DNA of 64,000 bases, from the NCBI GenBank assembly GCA_029448655.1, contig JACCLO010000001.1, forward strand, positions 868,001 to 932,000, given 5' to 3'. Below, in pieces: positions 57,311 to 64,000 of this stretch; the stretch's first letter is position 1, and each line of letters starts with the position of its first letter. The position numbers and the translations under genes are program-made. The notes under the pieces were generated by a model. It was not told the origin of the DNA, did no database searches, and saw only the letters and a program-made list of their open reading frames with translations. The stretch is from Wolfiporia cocos (taxonomy: Eukaryota > Basidiomycota > Agaricomycetes > Polyporales > Phaeolaceae).

Positions 57311-59135
57311 CGAGCCGTGCTAGGAGCTCGGGGTCCTTGGCTTTCAGGGCCCTAATCGCTGTGACCGCTCTGTTAGCGGTGATGTATTCAGTCTCTTCCT
57401 CAGAGACTTCTTCGATGCGAGCTTCTTGCTCGGCTTCTTCTTCTTCTGTCTTTCGAGTAGTCCGCCTAGGGCGGGCTGGCTTCCTTGGCCTCTTCGGGCA
57501 GTCTCGCGACATATGCCCTGGCTGATGACAGGTGAAGCACTTCCCTTTCTTGATGTGATCGTCCCTTTCCTGGGTGGTCATTCGATCTACATCCATCGCA
57601 TTCGGATCGTTCGGTGCGGTTGTCTGTGGAGCACTAGTGCGTCCGTTATTCTGGTTCGAGGCTTGCCAAGCCTTTTTCTTGACAAACGGTTTATCCCGTT
57701 TCAAGAATATCTTGTACGTATTTTCATAGTACGAGGCAGCGGACTGCCATTCATCAATGGTCGCTGGTAGTGGCCGAACGCCGATGATGTATCGGGTCGT
57801 ATGTTCGGGTAACCCTTTCTCGAAGAGGGTTATGAGTAACGCGTTTCCGTCTGCGCTGTATCGATCGTACTGGGCCTTTCCGGCCAAGTTGTTGAACTCG
57901 GTGATATAGTCATCGATGTCCTTCCTGTCCTGGGTTACGTCCAGGATTTTCTTCCGCGCCTTCTGTACCTCTTCGATGGCTCCGAAGGCTTTCTGGAAGT
58001 CTGCATCAAACTGTGCAAGACTAGGCGGGAAGAATCGTTTCGTCTGGGGGTTCGTATAAACCCGGTGATAATTCTGTTTCCATTGGCCCGTTTTCCCCTT
58101 GTTCGAAATATAAGAGAGGATAAAGATCACTCTCTGTACGTCGTTCTGGAATGACGTTTCGTACATCGTAAACCAGGAATTGCACTGGTTTATGAAGTTC
58201 TGCATGTCGGATCGTTCTCCGTCGAATACGTCTGGGGGATTGATCTTTATCATTGGGGGTCGGTAATACGGGTTCGGCGCCGGAGGTTGAGGCTGCGGTG
58301 CATTCGGTGGTGGAGGCCCTCCTGGGGGTCCTCCTCCTCCCGGGTATCCTCCACCCGGGTTTCCTGGGTTTCCTCCGGGGTTCCCTGGGTTCCCTCCAGG
58401 GTTTCCTCCTCCGGGGTTCGCGGGGGTTCTTCCTCCGAGTCCTCCAGGAGGGGGGGCATTCCCTCCTCCGAGTCCGAAGTTTCCTCCCAGTCCTCCTCCG
58501 CTTGTAGCTGCGGAGGTTCGTCCAAATAGGCCTGAAGGCCATGTTCCTAAGTTTGTCGTTCCCATTCCTCCGCTTGGGCTAGTCCAAGACGGATTTCCTC
58601 CGCTACCCATTCCGGGTGCGTTCTGTGGGGGGTTTCCAAAGAGGTCTGTTCCTCCAGCCATAGGCCCAATCCCACTCTGTGCAAAAGCAGATATAAATCC
58701 TGGAGGGTCCTGTACTCCGGTCTGGCTGTTATCTGTTCCTGTAAAGTTTCCAGGATTTCTCCCATCATCTCCAATGCGCTCAATTCCTGCCATTCTTGTG
58801 GCGCCTGAAGGCTGATTCGTATTTCCATCGGCATCGAAGGTTCTGTTGATGGTTTCGGTTTCGTTTTCGGTCAACATCGCGGTTGACATCGGAGGGATTT
58901 CTCCGAATCGTTCGAACGCTTCACGCGTTATTTCCCAAGCGGTCGTTCCTGCGGAGGGGTATACTTCTACCCACTTCGATGCCCTATCTTCTCTTGGAAT
59001 GACAACAATTCCTCCGCGGTTACGGAAGGCTCCAATGGTGTCAGTCCACTCGTATCGGTGGAGTCTGTAAACTCCCTGAATGTCCTCGGGCAAGAGTTCA
59101 ATCAGTTGTGCTGGGAATTCTGGTCCAAATATCAT
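57288..59135 (-). CDS. gag: Gag of element 2 (615 aa)
   Basis: It starts MIFGPEFPAQLIELLPEDI, 46 nt inside the internal region. The middle is Gly/Pro/Asn-rich with repeated GGNPGNPGG blocks; element 2 has extra repeat units relative to element 1. Next comes a capsid-like helical region (NPPDVFDGERSDMQNFINQC, VQRVIFILSYISNKGKTGQW, FGAIEEVQKARKKILDVTQD), then the zinc knuckle CFTCHQPGHMSRDC and an Arg/Lys/Glu-rich tail ending LLARLVEEQDFA. It forms the virus-like particle and packages the RNA. The stop lies in a short overlap with the Pol frame (GGATTTTGCCTAGG), where a -1 shift would produce Gag-Pol. Confidence 0.9.
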   Translation of the reverse strand: MIFGPEFPAQLIELLPEDIQGVYRLHRYEWTDTIGAFRNRGGIVVIPREDRASKWVEVYPSAGTTAWEITREAFERFGEIPPMSTAMLTENETETINRTFDADGNTNQPSGATRMAGIERIGDDGRNPGNFTGTDNSQTGVQDPPGFISAFAQSGIGPMAGGTDLFGNPPQNAPGMGSGGNPSWTSPSGGMGTTNLGTWPSGLFGRTSAATSGGGLGGNFGLGGGNAPPPGGLGGRTPANPGGGNPGGNPGNPGGNPGNPGGGYPGGGGPPGGPPPPNAPQPQPPAPNPYYRPPMIKINPPDVFDGERSDMQNFINQCNSWFTMYETSFQNDVQRVIFILSYISNKGKTGQWKQNYHRVYTNPQTKRFFPPSLAQFDADFQKAFGAIEEVQKARKKILDVTQDRKDIDDYITEFNNLAGKAQYDRYSADGNALLITLFEKGLPEHTTRYIIGVRPLPATIDEWQSAASYYENTYKIFLKRDKPFVKKKAWQASNQNNGRTSAPQTTAPNDPNAMDVDRMTTQERDDHIKKGKCFTCHQPGHMSRDCPKRPRKPARPRRTTRKTEEEEAEQEARIEEVSEEETEYITANRAVTAIRALKAKDPELLARLVEEQDFA

Positions 59136-59169
59136 GGGCCCTTACACCGTGATAGGTGAGGGTGTGATA

Positions 59170-59180
59170 AGCTCGACCTT
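59170..59180 (-). promoter_or_regulatory. Self-priming primer-binding site of element 2
   Basis: AAGGTCGAGCT (element sense) lies one base after the 5' LTR. It is the exact complement of AGCTCGACCTT inside the LTR at 59507-59517, downstream of the TATATAAA box (59545-59552). The arrangement is the same as in element 1. Confidence 0.65.
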
Positions 59181-59181
59181 C

Positions 59182-59890
59182 TGTTACGGGTCGAATACCC
59201 GTTCGTATATTCGAGTCGCGAATATAGATCATTCTTCTGCACGTAGGCACGTCGCCGTATGCAAGGCAAATACTCGTTAGATGCCTTCGGGTCCTAAGTG
59301 AAGTCCTTAGGAGATCGGTTAATATCCAATATGCGTTAGAGGATATAATCTGTTTCAAGTGCGAGTCGAATAGAATATAAGACTCGCCTAAGTCCGAGAA
59401 GTCAGTGTGCACTTCGAGGACTTAGTCGTTCGATTGCTCGAGTGAGAAATACTGAGCGTAGTTTCCTACGTTTGAGAACGAGTATAAGACTTCTTGTTTA
59501 TACAACAAGGTCGAGCTGAAGAGCCTCGATGGTAAGTACATGAGTTTATATACTACGTTAGGTTTCAGAGGTCATGTCTGTCCCAGATGTCACCGATACT
59601 ATCTACGCTATAGTCCCAAACGTCTGATAAGTATGGAGTGATATATCTGAGACGATAGATAGGAATGATGGCGGTTGAACGCCATCTGTCAGCTAATAAA
59701 CGATGAACATGAAACGGTGGCAGGGTTGGATCTGCCAAAGATGAAACGAGCCCTATCGACTAGTACAACTGGGGATGCGCCCAGTAGAGTCACGAGTAGC
59801 CAGGGCAGTTGGTTGTGCAACAAGTCCCTGTATCGTATTCACCCAGTGGTGAGTTATGCCAGCGTTCGAAAATTCAAAATAACCGTAACA
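59182..59890 (-). repeat. 5' LTR of element 2
   Basis: 709 bp, pairs with 51427-52135. It carries the TATA box and the self-priming complement. Confidence 0.94.
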
Positions 59891-62162
59891 CCTTCCCAAT
59901 CTGACAACAGGATTTGCCCTGATTCAGCAAAAAGAGAATGTGTTGGGTGGTATCAACAGAAATGGGTTGTGCATGATGGTTGTCAGAAGCAAGTGAGTGT
60001 TTATGCTTGTTTATGAGTCTATGAGTCTTTTATATCATCACATGACTAATGTTTTCACACTACATAGCCTACAAAATAAAATAATTTCCATAACCAGAGC
60101 TGTCAGTTACAAAACTGTTGACAAGGGTGACCTCTAAAGAAAATGGCATATCTCTCTGACAACATCATCAAATATTAGAGTAGAAACCTGTTTTAAAGCA
60201 TAGATGTATAGCTTTGAAATGCCATTATATTTTATACAGAGTAGCTTGAGATATAACCAAAGCAATGTGAATTAAGCAATCTCGTCAATGGTTTTGTAAG
60301 TCACTGTATCATGTGGCATGGCTGTGTAGTTACTTGTAGCGCCTGTGCACAGGCCTTGCACTTTAGGATAGACACACAGTAGAATAATGCATTGCATGTA
60401 TATAAGCTAGAACATCTGAGGCGTACTCCTCAGACTGATCAATGTAGCCTCTAAAGGGTGTATACCCCCTCAACCTCCTACCCTGCTGTAGTAACTCCCT
60501 TGCTTGTCTGAGTGACCATGATGCCCAGCTTTTGTAACTTTGGGCTTACCCTCTTGAGGATGACTTGGCATGGTATCCAGAGGGCCTCTTAGTTACTGAT
60601 GGCTGCATTGTGAGGGAAGGACAGGTTATGGGCTTGCAGTAGATATGGGCTTGTGGTAGATATGGACCCAAGGTTTTGGGTCATACCATGATGTAGCCAA
60701 GGTGTGACAAATTCCAGGCTTGGATCAGGGGCCTCAAGCTTTGGTCAGCAGATTCCATGGGCAGTGGCTACCATATCAGGGAATTGCCTAATCAAGATGC
60801 TTTTCTAAAGAAGATTTCCAGGATGTGATCACTTCCACCGAAACTCATCACGATTCAGATACTGTTCATTGATCAGTTGACTGGCTACATCTGATCTGCA
60901 GCATGATGCCTCAAGGAATGGGATTGTATCCAGAAAAAAAAAGCTCTCTTGCATTCTTACTGCACCAGTACGGACATGAATGTCATCCTTGCATTGTGCC
61001 TCCTCTAGATGCACCGTTGATACAGCATCCCATTCAGTAGTTGATGCAACTCATCTATTTCTCTTAAAAATCTCAATTGAGCAGAGGGTAGTTGCTAGAT
61101 TGTTGAAGATATCTCTCTTGTGACAGGAAATTGGCTGTATCACGATGCACCTTGAATGTCAGCTTTTCAATATGTTTATGCCTCACATCGGCAAAGGTAT
61201 TTGCACGATTGTGAACGAAGCTGGAATCCTGTTAATGATGTAATCAGCTATCTTCACCAACGATAGCTTCACTCAGCCTACCGTGGCAAATTTCCACTCC
61301 AGCTTACCTCTAATGATGTGGAGCGTAGATCCATATCTACTGTCCAAGATTTTGCGTCCGTGTTTGACGCAAGAGCGTTTCATCTATGCAGAGTGCATAG
61401 TCATGGAAGGGATGGGAGGAAATACACCACATGTCAGGCAAGTCAGGACCCAGTTGTCTGAGAAGAACTCCGTCACAATGCTTCTGCTACCTCCTCTGTG
61501 CATCGTTGTGTCTCTCGGACCTCTTACCTTGAGCAATGACCAGTACAATAGTATCACTTCCTGCTTTGCGCATCATTATACTCGCGTCCACGGCAACAGA
61601 ATGTCCAAGCTGGCTGCACTTCGAAGAACGTGCATCAAACCTGCATGTAGTCAAGCCCACGTAGAGATTGACAGCCCAGCTCGTAACGATCCACACGTCC
61701 GAGGTAGGTGAGCTCCAAAATGAGTCGCTAGCGGCATACCCGAGGTGCAAAGAGGTAGAGACAGTGGCTGACAGCTGCAATGCCGGGCTCATGACAGGGG
61801 CGGGTGGACTTTTCAGGGAGTTGGACGTGTGTGCGGCACCATGGACCTTGAGCGGAGGATGTGATGATGAGTGCAGAGCCTTCGGTGCTCAGCGGCTATC
61901 CAAGTGCAAGGCGGCAGTTTGCCCCTGCTGTGGGGAAATGAGTGGAGGGATATCTGCCTTTCTGTCAGTCTTCCCCAAGGCACGAATGAGACATCATGAG
62001 CCTCGGGATCGGCGACGGTGGCGATGGACACAGAACATCATCATGCTTTACGGTTTCAGAGGCCAATCGCCAGCCGTGTGGGGTTCCACTTTCGTGCACA
62101 TCTGCCGGTGTCGTGCTTGAGCGGATCGGGCCCCGGCAGGAGGGTGTATATGTGCAGAAGGC

Positions 62163-62290
62163 GAGCTTGTGTCAGCCATATGTACAAGTCTGAGAGCAAG
62201 GTGCTGGTGAGGACGATGAATGCGCAGGATGAGCTTGTGTCAGCCATATGTACAAGTCTGAGAGCGAGGTGCTGGTGAGGACGATGAATG
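62163..62290. repeat. 68-bp tandem duplication
   Basis: GAGCTTGTGTCAGCCATATG starts at 62163 and again at 62231. The two units are nearly identical through GGTGCTGGTGAGGACGATGA. Confidence 0.9.
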
Positions 62291-62346
62291 GAGACCGTCA
62301 GAATTCCCTGGTCCGGCAGATTCCGGCGGATTCCAGCGGACATGAA

Positions 62347-62480
62347 GATATATGTCTTAAGTGTAGCGTTGGATACTACTTAAGATGTATAGTATATATG
62401 CCTTAAGTATAGCAACAGATGCTACTTAAGGTGTACACAATATATGCCTTAAGTGTAGGCTGAACACGCCTTAAGCATAA
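62347..62480. repeat. About 45-bp tandem repeat, three imperfect units
   Basis: Repeated TATATGCCTTAAGTGTAGC-type sequence with a CTACTTAAGGTGTA half. Each unit is itself partly palindromic (CTTAAG). Confidence 0.7.
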
Positions 62481-62488
62481 CACCAGAT

Positions 62489-63592
62489 CATCGGCAAAAT
62501 GTGAACCCTCATATCAAGTCCATTAACTATTGTAAATACCAGCTCAGTAGATATACATAGAGACAAGCAGATACTATGCGCGGGGTAATGGCAGGATCAA
62601 TGAGGATTGAAATATATATTTCAGGGTTGACGAGGACCAAGATATTATTTGTAGGATCAACGAGGACCAAAATGTTATGTGCAGGATCAATGCAGACCGA
62701 AATGTTATTTACAGGATCAAAGAGGACGGATATATTAATTGCAGGATTAAAGAGGATGGATATATTATTTGCAGGACTAGCCAGCATGGCAGTACCAATG
62801 GCAGTTACAAGATGCATGGCTTTGAGCAGTAATATCCACAGTCCCCCAGAGAGCATGTAAAATAGAAGCTGGTGGATTCATGTACAGCAGCTCAGTTACA
62901 ACTACCGTAAGGACCGAATGGCTTTGAAGTGAGGAGGACATCTATGACAGCACCCCGTTGAGTACAAGTGATGGTACAGGATCAGCTACTTCCTGCTAAA
63001 GCGCATGAAGCTGGGTGCACGTAGTGTGGGAGGCGTCTGGGTATCTGAGCATGTCGCGGCTCCCATCCGATTTAGTAAGTCCCTTACTTGATTGGGATAT
63101 GCTTTTCATCATACTTTATAGTCTGTCATACTTTCAGGTGGCTCTTGAATCTTGTCCATAAAGGCTGACCCTCGTCACTGCTGATGCGCTTTACCTTCTC
63201 TCCTTCTCAATCTATCTGTCCTCTCAACACCCCAGGCACAGTCTGTCACCCGTGTGTACTTAAGTTGATCTGTTGGTCTTTACTGAAAGCCCTGTCTGCT
63301 TGCTGCACATGTAGTATGTCTATCTCTTTTCCCCTCTGCATGCCCTACTAATCCACGATTAACCCTACTGCTGTTGAGCCGATGGAAATGCTTACCATGA
63401 CAGGCACAAAACGCTGGACAGCACCCGCCATTGCGTTCCCCTGGGCACTCCTTACCCTCACTTCCCAATATCTGGTGCGTTGACTGCCATGCCTGCTCCC
63501 TTTCCTCGTGCATGTATGCGCTTCTCTGCAAAGCAACACTGATTGTTAAATGCATCACAGGCTCCCTATGATCACTGTACCAACCCATACCC
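62489..63592 (+). repeat. Dispersed repeat family, copy 2 (uninterrupted)
   Basis: This is the collinear counterpart of 36099-37796 without the inserted inverted-repeat element. Shared blocks include GAGCAGATACTATG-like sequence, the 30-bp minisatellite, CATCCGATTTAGTAAGTCCC (about 63066) and CATGACAGGCACAAAACGCT (about 63397). No coding capacity is recognised. Confidence 0.6.
62591..62775 (+). repeat. 30-bp minisatellite, about 6 units
   Basis: This is the same 30-bp unit as at 36202-36361, with a different unit number and unit variants. It lies at the same place within the dispersed repeat. Confidence 0.85.
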
Positions 63593-64000
63593 TCATATTG
63601 CCAATGGCCCTGCTCACCCCAGCACACAGTCTCAGTACGTGAGGTCATGTGTGGACTCATCTACCATGTTCTCCATTTGCTTCTCATGAGATGTTTGACA
63701 CTTGTGTTGTGCAGGTTGGGCTCAAGTTTCAATCACCCACCACCACATCACCACCTGGCAATGCCGGTACGTACATTTAGTATTCGACTTGAAATTCTAA
63801 TTGGCTGTGCCACAACAGTGCTTTGTACTATTCGCCATGCTGACCCCACTATAGGCCCCGCTGTAGGCCCTGCTGTGACGGCTCTTTGCATGAGCTAGTG
63901 GGGGTGGTGTCAGGAGGGGTGAGGGTGGGAGTGGGGGTGGAAATGAGGATGGCAAGGGTGAGGAAGATGATGAACACAATGTTGTGGACGACTAGGATGG
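63593..64000. other. Window end, no gene recognised
   Basis: No coding family is seen. The last 100 bases are strongly G-rich (GGGGTGG-type runs) on the plus strand. Confidence 0.4.

Larger units (their letters stand above)
51427..59890 (-). mobile_element. Ty3/gypsy chromovirus element 2 (near-complete, 8.46 kb)
   Basis: Two 709-bp LTRs (51427-52135, 59182-59890) differ at about four sites and are flanked by CCTTC on both sides (51422-51426, 59891-59895). Gag, Pol and ORF3 lie on the minus strand. It is closely related to element 1 but has no nested insertions. The only clear coding lesion is one TGA in Pol at 53896-53898. A polypurine tract (GGGGGGAGCTGA on the minus strand) abuts the 3' LTR. 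It is a good reference copy for the family. Confidence 0.95.
59896..62488. other. Repeat-rich intergenic DNA, no gene recognised
   Basis: ORFs of up to 150 codons (for example 61283-61711, 61668-62120) show no family features. Two tandem arrays lie at its right end and are listed separately. Decayed transposon sequence is likely but not identifiable by eye. Confidence 0.4.

Overview
The window looks like nuclear DNA of a basidiomycete fungus, most likely an Agaricomycete. Genes carry many short introns (about 45-70 nt, GT...AG, CTGAC-type branch points). The protein families fit this: a thioesterase-ending polyketide synthase, a non-canonical NRPS-like reductase, an F-box/LRR protein, a lineage-typical multipass membrane protein, and chromodomain Ty3/gypsy retrotransposons. 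All calls come from reading the sequence; no search was run.

Left part (1-10.8 kb). The 3' end of a Ser/Thr/Ala-rich gene with a securin-like signature (3-1085) is followed by two small secreted-protein genes. One (3936-5254) is built from repeated exon modules with identical phase-2 introns. The other (6376-7145) has duplicated internal modules and a tandem C-terminal repeat. An F-box/LRR gene lies on the minus strand (9111-10770).

Centre (12.1-35.6 kb). This resembles a secondary-metabolite cluster: an adenylation-carrier-reductase enzyme (12101-16330, minus), an MFS monocarboxylate-type transporter (17222-19149, minus), an alpha/beta hydrolase (20158-21912, minus), a multipass membrane protein (22768-24162, minus) and a reducing-type polyketide synthase ending in a thioesterase (25748-34227, plus). 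A glyoxalase I gene (34792-35616, minus) flanks it. Both large enzymes carry one apparent single-base indel at a conserved motif (about 26236 and about 14618). They are therefore either recent pseudogenes or assembly errors. A plausible division of labour is that the synthase makes an acyl chain, its thioesterase releases it, the reductase reduces a carboxylic acid, and the MFS protein exports; this is inference.

Right part (36-64 kb). This is a repeat-rich accessory region. Two copies of a dispersed repeat (36099-37796 and 62489-63592) carry 30-bp minisatellites. The first is interrupted by a 697-bp inverted-repeat element whose arms contain tRNA-like sequences. Two related, recently inserted Ty3/gypsy chromoviruses follow: element 1 (37850-47972, target duplication CCACC) and element 2 (51427-59890, target duplication CCTTC), both coding on the minus strand. 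They encode Gag, and a Pol with protease, an embedded dUTPase, RT, RNase H, integrase and chromodomain. A further downstream ORF has zinc knuckles. An 11-nt match between the LTR and the primer-binding position points to Tf1/sushi-type self-priming. Element 1 is split by two solo LTRs. Older solo LTRs and simple tandem repeats fill the remainder.

The most noteworthy system is this dUTPase-bearing, apparently self-priming chromovirus family with an extra zinc-knuckle ORF. Next are the exon-module secreted protein and the polyketide/NRPS-like cluster.
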